A stretch of 11,534 nucleotides of DNA. Source: an uncultured Candidatus Saccharibacteria bacterium (lineage in GTDB: Bacteria > Patescibacteriota > Saccharimonadia > Saccharimonadales > Saccharimonadaceae). The notes under the pieces were generated by a model, which made no database searches, was not told where the DNA came from, and was given only the letters and a program-made list of their open reading frames with translations. Below are positions 1 through 6,448 of the stretch, piece by piece. A program made the translations under genes and the position numbers. Every line of letters begins with the position of its first letter. Position 1 is the first letter of the stretch. The stretch lies in the NCBI GenBank assembly GCA_938049075.1, contig CALICZ010000188.1, forward strand, positions 1-11,534, read 5' to 3'.

Positions 1-54
1 GCTAAAAAGCGGGAGATTTACAGTCTCCTGTCATTGCCACTAGACGACTCCGGC
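1..54 (-). tRNA. tRNA-Tyr (anticodon GTA), 3' part cut by window edge
   Basis: Read on the minus strand, the first 54 bases fold as the 5' part of a class II tRNA. The 5' acceptor strand is GCCGGAG (54-48). A D-stem GTC/GAC follows. The anticodon stem GGAGA/TCTCC encloses the loop CTGTAAA, giving anticodon GTA for tyrosine. After this comes the start of a long variable arm, GCT-TTTT-AGC, as expected for bacterial tRNA-Tyr. The T-arm, the 3' acceptor strand and any CCA lie beyond position 1. Its promoter is visible upstream at 80-107. It is the first member of a dispersed tRNA/ribosomal cluster (Tyr, Thr, rpmG, Trp, secE, nusG, rplK). Confidence 0.88.
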
Positions 55-79
55 AAATAAAATGAACTAACTGTGAATT

Positions 80-107
80 AGTATAGCAAATTTTTCGCCA
101 ATGTCAA
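80..107 (-). promoter_or_regulatory. Promoter of tRNA-Tyr
   Basis: On the minus strand there is a perfect -35 TTGACA (107-102), a 16-nt spacer and a -10 TATACT (85-80). The -10 is preceded by TGC, making it an extended -10. The -10 ends 25 nt before the tRNA 5' end, which leaves a short leader for RNase P to remove. Confidence 0.8.
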
Positions 108-109
108 AG

Positions 110-139
110 AGCGAATTTCTTCATTCGACAATTTTCGCT
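110..139. repeat. Short inverted repeat next to the tRNA-Tyr promoter
   Basis: AGCGAA (110-115) is complementary to TTCGCT (134-139), with a smaller CGAAT/ATTCG repeat inside. A run of T follows on the plus strand. It could be a weak terminator or an operator flanking the tRNA promoter. The loop is long and no plus-strand gene precedes it, so the function is open. Confidence 0.3.
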
Positions 140-234
140 TTTTGTACTTACATACCATTCAGACCAATATCATGATTGCATGAGAAAACATACAAACCGC
201 GGCCTTTCCTCTGTTATTATCACATATTTTGTTT

Positions 235-240
235 TATACT
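235..240 (+). promoter_or_regulatory. -10 box placing the start site at the ATG of the 248-1030 gene
   Basis: TATACT lies exactly 7 nt before ATG 248. Transcription normally begins about 7 nt after the -10 box, so the mRNA would start at or next to the A of the ATG (leaderless). No Shine-Dalgarno sequence precedes this ATG. No good -35 is seen. Confidence 0.65.
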
Positions 241-247
241 ATCATCC

Positions 248-1030
248 ATGACTCAAGAAAACCACTTCAACCATGTCCTCGTCGCTGCATTGTTTGCTGA
301 CGATGAACCACGACGTACGTCTGAGCTCTATCGAAATCACAACCACCCAATCTATGAACATAAGCTCAAAAAGTATCCTCTTATGCCGTTCTTTTCCTCG
401 ATGGTCGTGCGTGAAAAATCAGAAGGAGACACAACGAAACGTGATGGGATTATAAAATATACCAAAGCTCTATCGGAGGAGTTTGAGCCGTTTACTATAC
501 AACTTGGTGATGAGGTAGAGATTGGCGGGTCAGTCGGTGATTCACAACGAGTTAGAGAAGTTGTGCCGAGTAAAGAAGTATTGCGCCTCCGATATGAAAT
601 TGGGTATATAGCCAGAAGATTATCAGTTGTATACGACGCCCGTAGTATGCGTGGTCTCGATACCATGGCATATGTTCAGCACGGCACGCACAATAATGCC
701 GGCACGATTTTACCTGGCGTGCAAGAACTTGAGGTAGCTGCTATCAGCGTGATTACAACTCGCTCTGATAGTAAGAACACACCAACAAAAGTAATCACCC
801 GCTGTGACTATCCACTTGGCCAACAGCCCGACGCCACCGAATTATCAAACGAATTATTTAGCGAGGGCGAGGGTCTGAGTCATTACCCTATGGGCGACGG
901 TACATCTCATGGCCTCACTGAATATCCTGAGCACCACATTATGCAGCGCCAGCCACAACAGACACCAGAGGTAGAGGGCCGCGTATACCGGATACCACGC
1001 AACCGCCGGCCAGCCTTAGGTCGTTTCTGA
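248..1030 (+). CDS. Unrecognised protein, 260 aa
   Basis: I do not recognise this family. The frame stays open upstream to a TTG at 176, but ATG 248 is the better start. It is the first ATG, and a -10 TATACT sits 7 nt in front of it, so anything upstream would lie inside the promoter. The protein starts MTQENHFNHV, lacks a signal peptide or membrane segment, and looks soluble and cytoplasmic. The first 60 residues are rich in His, Tyr and Arg, the middle has mixed helix and strand character (LRLRYEIGYIARRLSVVYDA), and the last ~70 residues are Pro/Gln/Glu/Arg-rich and probably disordered, ending in a basic RNRRP stretch. It stands alone between two minus-strand tRNA genes. Coding is supported by a long open frame with codon use like its neighbours; function is unknown. 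Confidence 0.75.
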   Translation: MTQENHFNHVLVAALFADDEPRRTSELYRNHNHPIYEHKLKKYPLMPFFSSMVVREKSEGDTTKRDGIIKYTKALSEEFEPFTIQLGDEVEIGGSVGDSQRVREVVPSKEVLRLRYEIGYIARRLSVVYDARSMRGLDTMAYVQHGTHNNAGTILPGVQELEVAAISVITTRSDSKNTPTKVITRCDYPLGQQPDATELSNELFSEGEGLSHYPMGDGTSHGLTEYPEHHIMQRQPQQTPEVEGRVYRIPRNRRPALGRF

Positions 1031-1111
1031 TAGCATACAGCAGGGGGAGAGTATGCGTATCACATATTTCAACAAGCGAAAAACATCCTCACTCATAGAC
1101 CAACAATAAAG

Positions 1112-1133
1112 ATCACCCCAACAATGGGGTGAT
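1112..1133 (-). terminator. Terminator of tRNA-Thr
   Basis: This is a perfect 9-bp hairpin (ATCACCCCA / TGGGGTGAT) with the tetraloop ACAA. It lies 15 nt past the 3' end of tRNA-Thr on the minus strand and is followed there by CTTTATTG, a modest T tract. It may also stop plus-strand transcripts from the 248-1030 gene, although no T run follows on that strand. Confidence 0.65.
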
Positions 1134-1148
1134 TAACAAATTCAGTCA

Positions 1149-1224
1149 TGGAGCCACGATCGGGGCTTGAACCCGAGACCTCATCCTTACCATGGATGCG
1201 CTCTACCAACTGAGCTATCGCGGC
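1149..1224 (-). tRNA. tRNA-Thr (anticodon GGT), CCA encoded
   Basis: A complete 76-nt tRNA on the minus strand. The acceptor stem is GCCGCGA/TCGTGGC, followed by discriminator U and an encoded CCA (1151-1149). The D-arm contains AGCTCAGTTGGTAGAGC. The anticodon stem CATCC/GGATG encloses ATGGTAA, giving anticodon GGT for threonine. The T-arm is TCGGG-TTCAAGC-CCCGA. An extended -10 lies upstream (1235-1243) and a hairpin terminator downstream (1112-1133). In many bacteria tRNA-Thr(GGT) sits just before tuf; no tuf is present here. Confidence 0.96.
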
Positions 1225-1234
1225 ATTACTTGGT

Positions 1235-1243
1235 ATTCTACCA
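1235..1243 (-). promoter_or_regulatory. Extended -10 promoter of tRNA-Thr
   Basis: The minus strand reads TGG-TAGAAT (1243-1235), an extended -10 that ends 10 nt before the tRNA 5' end. At 17-nt spacing the -35 position holds only TTGCTG, so the TG motif probably compensates. Confidence 0.6.
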
Positions 1244-1465
1244 TACGAGGTACATACCAGCAAGCCTTACTGCTTTGGTTCTTGATGTGCTTGTTTTGCC
1301 AGCATACTCACCCTTTCTCTCCGCCGCTTCGTCTATAGAGCGTGTGAGGTTCTACCAGTGGTCAGCCTACCTCATGCAGTGCCTATAACTTGGCTTTTTG
1401 CGCCATACTCAATGCCACGATTGGGGAGGTTATGGTACGTGTATATATAATTCTCCTAGAATCTA

Positions 1466-1495
1466 TTGACAGATGGGGGTATTCGTGGCTACAAT
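1466..1495 (+). promoter_or_regulatory. Promoter of the GT2-like membrane protein gene
   Basis: A perfect -35 TTGACA (1466-1471), an 18-nt spacer and a -10 TACAAT (1490-1495) put the transcription start near 1502. This leaves a leader of about 90 nt, in which CTATCG (1505-1510) and CGATAG (1529-1534) can pair. This gene is therefore not leaderless. Confidence 0.75.
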
Positions 1496-1594
1496 ATGTG
1501 TTATCTATCGTTCGAGCGATCTCTTGTCGATAGAGTGTTTGTACGATAAAGTTTCGTGTTAGAATAATGATAACCATTAAATAAAGAGGAGTCT

Positions 1595-3349
1595 ATGGCA
1601 ATGGCTGGTTTTATACAGTGTATGGAAGTAATCGACAGGTATCGTTGGTGGATTGGAGGGGTGATATTCCTCATGGTCGTTCTGAGTTGGTGGCTCCGCG
1701 TGGCGAGTGCCCGCAAGAATAAAACCTACACTGCAACACTCCGCAAAAAATACGCAGTCCTAGTCGTTGCTGAGGACGAAGATCCAGAAGTCTTCGAGAG
1801 CTGCCTGGCTAGCATCAAAGAGCATAGCAAGCCAACGCAGCTACTCGTCTCGATTAACGACGCTTCGCACGCTCACCAATCTCTCCAAGCAATCGCCAAA
1901 GAATATGCAACAACGGTAGTCGAGCAGCCTGAGATGATGAGCTATGATGCGCAGCTTGCCTCACTGATTGAAAAAGTGCGGCGTGTGAGCCTTGTGATTG
2001 TCACGACCCCGCGTGCGCGCTGGACACCATCGACAATTAACCTCCTTTTACCCTTTGCCGAACCAACTATTGGGCTCGTCAGTGGCCGCCAACAATACAC
2101 TGGTGGAACGACGCTCTCTCAGCGAATCGGCAGTTGGCTCCTCGATATGCAGCAGCGTGTTATTTTACCCATGCAGAGCCGCCGCGGCCAGGCTTATGCT
2201 ATAACGAGCGACACCTTTGCCATTCGGCTTGAGCTGCTTAAGCACGTTGCCCAGAGCAGTGTAGTAGCGCAGCCATGTGCCGCACATCATCCATCAAGCA
2301 TTGCGCTGTCTCTGCCTTCACAACACCATGCAGCCTACCAGCACAGTGCTCTCACGCAGATCAACCACCCGGCAGAGCTCTACCGGATTGCAAGCAGCTA
2401 TACCCAGCTGAGCCGCGCCGCCTATTGGCAACTCTGGCATCAGCACGCACGTATCTGGCAAGCAGGTCTACTTGTCTGGCTTACGCACATTGGCTTTTGC
2501 TTTGCGAGCTTACTCTATCTTGGGGCGCTGATCGTGCTGAGTAGCACGCTCGTCAACAACCTATACAGCACTCTGACTGGAGCCGCGACTACTGCAACGC
2601 TATGGAGTAGTGTAACGATCCTTGGGCTGGTGCTTGGTTGGCTTGTATGGCAAGCAGTACGTAATATTCCACACCTTAAGCATCACCCACGCGACCTATG
2701 GCTCCTGCCACTCTATCTTCCGATTGCTGGTAGCCTTGCGCTCACGAGCAAACTATGGGCACTCGTTACACTTACTCGCCATCACGCGCCCACTCCATCA
2801 AGCGCACTTCGTCAATATGCAACTGGTCTCGCGGCAATTGTCCTGCTGCTCATTACAGTGCCACTCGCATATGTCGTGGCAATGATCCCAGCTCAGCAAC
2901 CACAAGAAGCGCCGCACCGCCCTGCACAAACTGCTCCACAGCCGCAGCAACGCGATAACCACGGTAATACAGATAAGAAGCAGGCTAACCGCCCAGCAAC
3001 TACTTCTAGTCAATCGCAAGCGCAGCACACTCCAGCTCATTCTGAGAAGAAGAACCAAGCTACCACATCAGAGCAAAAGCCAATTATACTAACCGCCCAA
3101 GATGGCGACTCACAGTCGCTTTTGGCACGGCGTTTCATCAAGAGCCATCACCAAGCTCAGCAGCTTAACCCTGCGCAGACTGCATACGCTGAGAACCGCT
3201 TAGTAGCCTTGATGGGACAGCGTGATGAAATCGACAGCGGCGAGACCTTCACGGTGAGTAGTTCGCAGCTTGCTACGGTTGTTGCCGAGGCCCAAGCGCT
3301 CAGTGCTGACGAGCAGGCCAACTGGGCAGCCTATGCTGCTACTGAATAG
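1595..3349 (+). CDS. Degenerate hyaluronan-synthase-like GT2 membrane protein
   Basis: A 584-aa membrane protein. One membrane segment lies at ~17-36. A cytoplasmic GT2-like domain spans ~50-290, with DPEVFESCLASI, RWTPSTINLLLPF and GRQQY matching, as I recall them, bacterial hyaluronan-synthase-type GT2 enzymes. About four more membrane segments follow (~288-318, 336-355, 368-394, 409-431). A Pro/Gln/Thr/Ser-rich linker (~433-495) leads to a C-terminal domain (~497-584) whose GDSQSLLARR and LNPAQTAYAENRL motifs resemble an export-associated domain I recall from CPR membrane proteins, loosely LysM-like. The GT signature residues are missing: the DxD position reads T138-P-R140, no (G/E)DD base is seen (AAHH at 229-232), and QxxRW is reduced to QHARIW. 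It may be a non-catalytic scaffold or cell-surface polysaccharide partner. GAGGAG at 1586-1591 lies only 3 nt from ATG 1595 but 9 nt from ATG 1601, so Met-3 may be the real start. Confidence 0.85.
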   Translation: MAMAGFIQCMEVIDRYRWWIGGVIFLMVVLSWWLRVASARKNKTYTATLRKKYAVLVVAEDEDPEVFESCLASIKEHSKPTQLLVSINDASHAHQSLQAIAKEYATTVVEQPEMMSYDAQLASLIEKVRRVSLVIVTTPRARWTPSTINLLLPFAEPTIGLVSGRQQYTGGTTLSQRIGSWLLDMQQRVILPMQSRRGQAYAITSDTFAIRLELLKHVAQSSVVAQPCAAHHPSSIALSLPSQHHAAYQHSALTQINHPAELYRIASSYTQLSRAAYWQLWHQHARIWQAGLLVWLTHIGFCFASLLYLGALIVLSSTLVNNLYSTLTGAATTATLWSSVTILGLVLGWLVWQAVRNIPHLKHHPRDLWLLPLYLPIAGSLALTSKLWALVTLTRHHAPTPSSALRQYATGLAAIVLLLITVPLAYVVAMIPAQQPQEAPHRPAQTAPQPQQRDNHGNTDKKQANRPATTSSQSQAQHTPAHSEKKNQATTSEQKPIILTAQDGDSQSLLARRFIKSHHQAQQLNPAQTAYAENRLVALMGQRDEIDSGETFTVSSSQLATVVAEAQALSADEQANWAAYAATE

Positions 3350-3386
3350 CAAATAATCATCGCCACTAGCATTACACCATGGGCTA

Positions 3387-3395
3387 TGCTATAAT
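3387..3395 (+). promoter_or_regulatory. Extended -10 promoter of rpmG
   Basis: TGC-TATAAT is a perfect extended -10 between the 1595-3349 gene and rpmG. It predicts a start near 3402 and a ~30-nt leader. No recognisable -35 is present. A second AT-rich stretch (TATAAA near 3411) lies closer to the gene. Confidence 0.7.
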
Positions 3396-3432
3396 CAACC
3401 AAGATGTTTTATAAAATCTAACGAGTAAAGAA

Positions 3433-3642
3433 ATGGCAAAGAAGAACAATACCAAGCGAAAGATTATTGCTCTCGTGAGCGACCTTACTAAACACCGTAC
3501 CTACGTAACACGTAAGAACACGATGAACACTCCAGATAAGCTTGTTCTGCGTAAGTATGACCCAATCGCTCGCCGGCATGCTACCTACACTGAGACAAAG
3601 AAATCGCTCGGCCGTAACGAGGTCAAGCCGCGTAAAGGCTAG
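3433..3642 (+). CDS. rpmG: 50S ribosomal protein L33
   Basis: A 69-aa basic protein of the large ribosomal subunit. The L33 signature is clear: YVTRKN (residues 24-29), then PDKLVLRKYDPIARRH (34-49). It has no cysteines, so it is the zinc-free form. It is longer than the usual 50-55 aa because of a Lys-rich N-terminus and a basic C-terminal tail (GRNEVKPRKG). Its own extended -10 promoter lies upstream and a strong terminator lies 20 nt after the stop, so it is monocistronic. The upstream SD is poor (AGTAAAG). In many bacteria rpmG directly precedes tRNA-Trp-secE-nusG. Here the order is kept, but secE is 4.6 kb away. Confidence 0.95.
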   Translation: MAKKNNTKRKIIALVSDLTKHRTYVTRKNTMNTPDKLVLRKYDPIARRHATYTETKKSLGRNEVKPRKG

Positions 3643-3661
3643 TCTTACCGCAATAATAATC

Positions 3662-3692
3662 AAAACAGCATTCAGTCACGAATGCTGTTTTT
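3662..3692 (+). terminator. Strong rho-independent terminator after rpmG
   Basis: A 12-bp perfect stem (AAAACAGCATTC / GAATGCTGTTTT) encloses the 6-nt loop AGTCAC. The T run continues to 3692. Confidence 0.9.
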
Positions 3693-3974
3693 CGTGTCAG
3701 CGATCAATTGCAAGAGTTAGTATAGCTACCGATGCGGTTCTATGGTCGATTGTTTCCATGTTACTACCTGTAGTCTCTGTTTTTCTGTGTCAGTTTTTGC
3801 TCATTATTTTATTTGGGTGACATTCCTAAAGGATCGCCACTAAACCTAGTAAATTCTTAATCATTCGCGTAGACGGCCACGTTTTGAGCAGCATTAGCTC
3901 TTACTGTGTTTTTAAGGAAAGCAGAAGAGAGAAGGGGGTATGAAAAACTATCGCTCAGGTTTCAGCACCCAAGA
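3693..3974. other. Gene-free stretch between convergent genes
   Basis: About 280 nt separate the rpmG terminator from the 3' end of the minus-strand gene. I see no supported reading frame. The open frame around 3542-3820 runs through both rpmG and its terminator and is a shadow. A weak GAGC/GCTC pair lies near 3888-3902. No clear terminator for the minus-strand gene is visible. Confidence 0.35.
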
Positions 3975-4721
3975 CTATCTATGGCGATAACCCTGGTGAA
4001 TGGTAGTATGGCGCTCAGCTTGCGCAGCGGCAAGCTGCTCGGCAAACACGTCGAATGTCGCTGCTAGCCAGAGACCATCAGATACCATCCGGTCAAGCAG
4101 CTCCATCGTCGGCGTTGCCATAGCAGCATAGATATAGAGGACGCTACTTGAGATCTCAATACTGAGATCATCAAAATGCGATACTATCACCGATGCTACA
4201 TCAGGTGTGAGGTAGCGTTCTATCTCGACTGCTCGCCCAAGCTCACCATACACCGTATATTTCTGCATAAATTCTTCTGGTTGCGGCCCAAACATCCCGA
4301 GCCGGAGTGGTTGCAATTTGTAACTCGGGTAGCTGGCAATCTTGCCTTGTCGGCCAATAAACATATATGGTACATCACGGCGCGTGTACATATCTACCGC
4401 GGCTATCAACCACTGTTGAGGTGAAGGCTTGGGGCTATTAGCAATGCGCACCATATCTCGTCGCGACACCAGCGTGACATTATAGCCACGAATATTACCC
4501 ACGCTATAGTGCCGGTCGCGATGAGTCGTCGACATAGTGTAGCCGCGGATTGGGTGGTAGTCGTCATCTCGCGGGTTGATTGTCCCGAAATAAATCAAGC
4601 CAGCTTGCTCGGCAAACTGCTGCACTATCTTACGCGCAGCCGAACGCTCCGCAAAAGCTGCTGGCGAAACCTGCCGCACGGCGCGCGTAACGCGGTGGGT
4701 AATGGCATCATGAGCTGACAT
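3975..4721 (-). CDS. Unrecognised soluble protein, 248 aa
   Basis: I cannot assign this family. The protein starts MSAHDAITHR, has an amphipathic Ala/Arg-rich N-terminal helix (~10-40), and then a region of short strands rich in Tyr and Arg (YFGTINPRDDD, IRGYNVTLVSRRD). There is no signal peptide and no clear membrane segment. SSVLYIYAAMATPTMELL (~190-210) is moderately hydrophobic and is followed by a helical Ala-rich C-terminus ending in GYRHR. The IRGY motif occurs twice (IRGYTMS, IRGYNVT). The start is supported by an extended -10 (4729-4737) that ends 7 nt before the ATG, with no SD, which predicts a leaderless mRNA. It lies downstream of tRNA-Trp on the same strand but behind that tRNA's terminator, so it is transcribed separately. 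Confidence 0.75.
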   Translation of the reverse strand: MSAHDAITHRVTRAVRQVSPAAFAERSAARKIVQQFAEQAGLIYFGTINPRDDDYHPIRGYTMSTTHRDRHYSVGNIRGYNVTLVSRRDMVRIANSPKPSPQQWLIAAVDMYTRRDVPYMFIGRQGKIASYPSYKLQPLRLGMFGPQPEEFMQKYTVYGELGRAVEIERYLTPDVASVIVSHFDDLSIEISSSVLYIYAAMATPTMELLDRMVSDGLWLAATFDVFAEQLAAAQAERHTTIHQGYRHR

Positions 4722-4728
4722 AACCTAT

Positions 4729-4737
4729 AGTATATCA
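4729..4737 (-). promoter_or_regulatory. Extended -10 giving a leaderless start at 4721
   Basis: The minus strand reads TGA-TATACT (4737-4729), then exactly 7 nt, then ATG at 4721. The -35 position falls in the T run of the preceding tRNA-Trp terminator and does not match TTGACA. Confidence 0.7.
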
Positions 4738-4748
4738 CTCCTTTAGGC

Positions 4749-4772
4749 AAAAAATACCTCCGTCGGGGAGGT
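4749..4772 (-). terminator. Terminator of tRNA-Trp
   Basis: On the minus strand, ACCTCC / GGAGGT forms a 6-bp stem with a 5-nt loop, followed after one or two bases by a run of six T (4754-4749). It begins 13 nt past the CCA end of tRNA-Trp. Confidence 0.8.
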
Positions 4773-4784
4773 TGAATCATACTG

Positions 4785-4859
4785 TGGCAGGGGCATGAGG
4801 AATCGAACCTCAATCTACGGTTTTGGAGACCGTTATACTAGCCGTTGTACTATGCCCCT
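4785..4859 (-). tRNA. tRNA-Trp (anticodon CCA), CCA end encoded
   Basis: A complete 75-nt tRNA on the minus strand. The acceptor stem is AGGGGCA/TGCCCCT, followed by discriminator G and an encoded CCA. The anticodon stem ACGGT/ACCGT encloses CTCCAAA, giving anticodon CCA for tryptophan. The T-arm is TGAGG-TTCGATT-CCTCA. An extended -10 lies 15 nt upstream and a terminator lies just downstream. Many bacteria have tRNA-Trp directly before secE-nusG. Here it is inverted and 3.4 kb from secE. Confidence 0.97.
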
Positions 4860-4874
4860 CTGTTACTATCTATT

Positions 4875-4883
4875 AGTATATCA
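4875..4883 (-). promoter_or_regulatory. Extended -10 promoter of tRNA-Trp
   Basis: The minus strand reads TGA-TATACT (4883-4875), identical to the extended -10 of the neighbouring 3975-4721 gene. A 15-nt leader precedes the tRNA. The -35 position (TTCCGG) is a weak match. Confidence 0.7.
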
Positions 4884-4969
4884 AATCTATAGCCAAACCG
4901 GAAGAATTTTCTACTGCAAAGTAACTATTGATTCGTTTATGCTAAAAATCTCCCGCACCACGTGGAGTC

Positions 4970-4978
4970 TGCTATAAT
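4970..4978 (+). promoter_or_regulatory. Extended -10 giving a leaderless start at 4986
   Basis: TGC-TATAAT, then 7 nt, then ATG at 4986. No -35 match and no SD are seen. The frame is open upstream to 4962, but that start would lie inside the promoter. Confidence 0.72.
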
Positions 4979-4985
4979 AAAATAC

Positions 4986-5651
4986 ATGCAACCAACGCCT
5001 CCAGTTCGGCCCTTTGCAATACTCATGGTTGGCTTGCCCGGTAGCGGCAAGACATTTTTTGCCGCTCAGTTTGCCAAGGCCTTTGGCTCACCCTTCATTG
5101 ATATTAACGAGCTCTCAGGCTACTGCCAAGACGATGCAGCCGCAGCAGTAGTAGGGAAGACCTTCCTGCAAGAGATTGCCAAGACCAAGCAGCCCTTTCT
5201 ATACGAAGGCGATAGCAACACCCGGGCTCGCCGAAGTGAATTTGTCCGCTGGGCACGTAGTGAAGGGTATCGGCCAGTGATTATTTGGGTTCAGACAGAC
5301 GTGGCCACAGCTCGTAGCCGAAGCGTCAAGAACCAGCGGCTCTCACGCGAGGCGTTTGATTACTACGTACGGCGCTTTAGTGAGCCCACCGCTGGCGAGC
5401 TCTATTTTGTCATTAGCGGCAAGCACCCGTATTCATCACAGTCCCATGCCGCCCTTACCTTCTTGAAGCAAATCGATCAACAAACTGAGGACGAAGCTCT
5501 GCCGAGCAAAACACCAGCCACAGCTCCACCAGCCACAAAACAGCGCACTCAAGTATCACCACCAACACCAACCAGCCATCCAGTGCGTGCTGCTATGTCG
5601 AGTGCCTCACGGCGAGGGCAAATTCGCTCCACGCGCTACATTGTGCAATAA
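4986..5651 (+). CDS. P-loop kinase of the polynucleotide-kinase-like (AAA_33) type
   Basis: A 221-aa protein. The Walker A motif GLPGSGKT (residues 16-23) follows a hydrophobic strand. Residue order then matches the PNK/zeta-type small kinase fold: FIDINELSG (~36-44) after strand 2, and FLYEGDSNTRARRSEF (~78-93), which resembles the D-T-N-x-x-x-x-R-R segment of T4 PNK-like 5'-kinases. After the strand VIIWVQT comes an Arg-rich lid-like region (ARSRSVKNQR), and then a helix with YYVRRF. The last ~45 residues are Pro/Thr/Ser-rich and basic, probably disordered. It likely transfers a phosphate from ATP, but the substrate (nucleic acid end, nucleotide or small molecule) cannot be read from sequence. 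The gene lies 37 nt before the YgjP-like gene with no terminator between, so they probably form an operon read from a leaderless start. Confidence 0.85.
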   Translation: MQPTPPVRPFAILMVGLPGSGKTFFAAQFAKAFGSPFIDINELSGYCQDDAAAAVVGKTFLQEIAKTKQPFLYEGDSNTRARRSEFVRWARSEGYRPVIIWVQTDVATARSRSVKNQRLSREAFDYYVRRFSEPTAGELYFVISGKHPYSSQSHAALTFLKQIDQQTEDEALPSKTPATAPPATKQRTQVSPPTPTSHPVRAAMSSASRRGQIRSTRYIVQ

Positions 5652-5688
5652 AATAACATCTTGACTAAAAGGAGGGAGGCTTTTATCT

Positions 5689-6387
5689 ATGTCTTCTACG
5701 CTCCACGACGATGAGTTTGGCGATATTGTTATTAAGCGCAGCGCCAAGGCGCGTTCCATCACAATACGACTCGCGCCAAATGGCCAGCTCTGCGCCAATG
5801 CCCCGCGGCACGCACCACTCTTTCTCATCCGTCACAGCATTGCAACCCATCGTCGAGCACTCCGCCAGCTCCTGCGCCAGCACGCGGTGCATGGTTATCA
5901 AGACGGAGAGGTAATTGGTAAGCATCACTCGATCGCTATCATCCGCACACAGATGGTTGATCAGCCTACTGTGCGCATCGCGAGGCAAAAGCTGCTCGTC
6001 TCTCTTCCACCAAAACACACCATAGACGAGCCAGCCGTTCAGCGTGCCATCAGACGAGAAGTTGCGACCATCTTGCGCTGTGAGGCTAAAGCCTACCTAC
6101 CGCAGCGCCTCCACGAGCTTGCTGCGCGCACTAGCTCAACCTACCAGCGTATTCGCTTCAGCCATGCGAGCACTCGATGGGGGAGCTGCAGCAGCACAGG
6201 TACAATTAGCCTTAATATTGCGCTCATGAAACTCCCTAATGAGCTGATTGATTATGTTTTGATTCACGAGCTTTGCCACACTCACCACATGAATCACTCG
6301 TCAGCCTTTTGGGGGCTGGTAGAGCGGCATGATCCCCACTACCGATCACACCGGCAGCGGCTTAAACACGAAACACCAATGATATAG
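5689..6387 (+). CDS. YgjP/DUF45-type zinc metalloprotease-like protein
   Basis: A 232-aa soluble protein of the YgjP family (Pfam DUF45, a SprT/WLM-related gluzincin fold). The hallmark segment is complete: RFSHASTRWGSCSSTGTISLN (~161-180), then VLIHELCH with zinc ligands H193 and H197 and catalytic E194, then NH (H203 likely third ligand) and AFW. The N-terminal half is the usual beta-rich DUF45 region (KRSAKARSITIRLAPNG). In the literature E. coli YgjP has been linked to nucleotide metabolism, but the family's natural substrate is unsettled, so I keep the family name only. A good SD (AAAGGAGGGAG at ~5667-5677) precedes the ATG, unlike the leaderless kinase gene 37 nt upstream, which fits a second gene of the operon. 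It is somewhat basic and cytoplasmic. Confidence 0.92.
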   Translation: MSSTLHDDEFGDIVIKRSAKARSITIRLAPNGQLCANAPRHAPLFLIRHSIATHRRALRQLLRQHAVHGYQDGEVIGKHHSIAIIRTQMVDQPTVRIARQKLLVSLPPKHTIDEPAVQRAIRREVATILRCEAKAYLPQRLHELAARTSSTYQRIRFSHASTRWGSCSSTGTISLNIALMKLPNELIDYVLIHELCHTHHMNHSSAFWGLVERHDPHYRSHRQRLKHETPMI

Positions 6388-6436
6388 CATAAGCAAATGT
6401 CACACAAAACGCTTGTGCCTACCGTCATACTCCAGG

Positions 6437-6442
6437 TATACT
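6437..6442 (+). promoter_or_regulatory. -10 box placing the start site at GTG 6449
   Basis: TATACT lies 6 nt before an in-frame GTG at 6449. At the -35 position only TTGTGC (6413-6418, 18-nt spacer) is seen. The pattern predicts a leaderless mRNA with a GTG start. Confidence 0.6.
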
Positions 6443-6448
6443 AGAAGC

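Larger units (their letters stand above)
1225..1594. other. Long intergenic region with a stem-loop and regulatory sites
   Basis: No convincing protein-coding frame is seen in these 370 nt. The left end holds the tRNA-Thr promoter. A stem-loop lies at 1345-1374 (TGAGGT/ACCTCA with an inner ACC/GGT stem). The right part holds the promoter of the 1595 gene. A second possible -10, TATAAT, lies at 1446-1451. A short inverted repeat ATTCT-CCT-AGAAT lies at 1450-1462, directly before the -35. A small RNA in the middle is possible, but I could not match it to SRP RNA, tmRNA, 6S or RNase P RNA. Confidence 0.4.

Noticed and set aside
1167..1388. Plus-strand open frame of 73 codons beginning in the tRNA-Thr gene
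   Set aside because: It starts inside a tRNA, has no SD and lacks protein-like composition.
1383..1399. Possible terminator GCC-TATAACTT-GGC followed by T5
   Set aside because: Only 3 bp of stem can form.
3542..3820. Open frame with a hydrophobic C-terminus across the rpmG end
   Set aside because: It overlaps rpmG in another frame, runs through the strong rpmG terminator and has no SD or promoter of its own.
6394..6418. CACAA/TTGTG hairpin after the YgjP-like gene as a terminator
   Set aside because: It has a 5-bp stem without a following T run and overlaps the -35 region of the next promoter.
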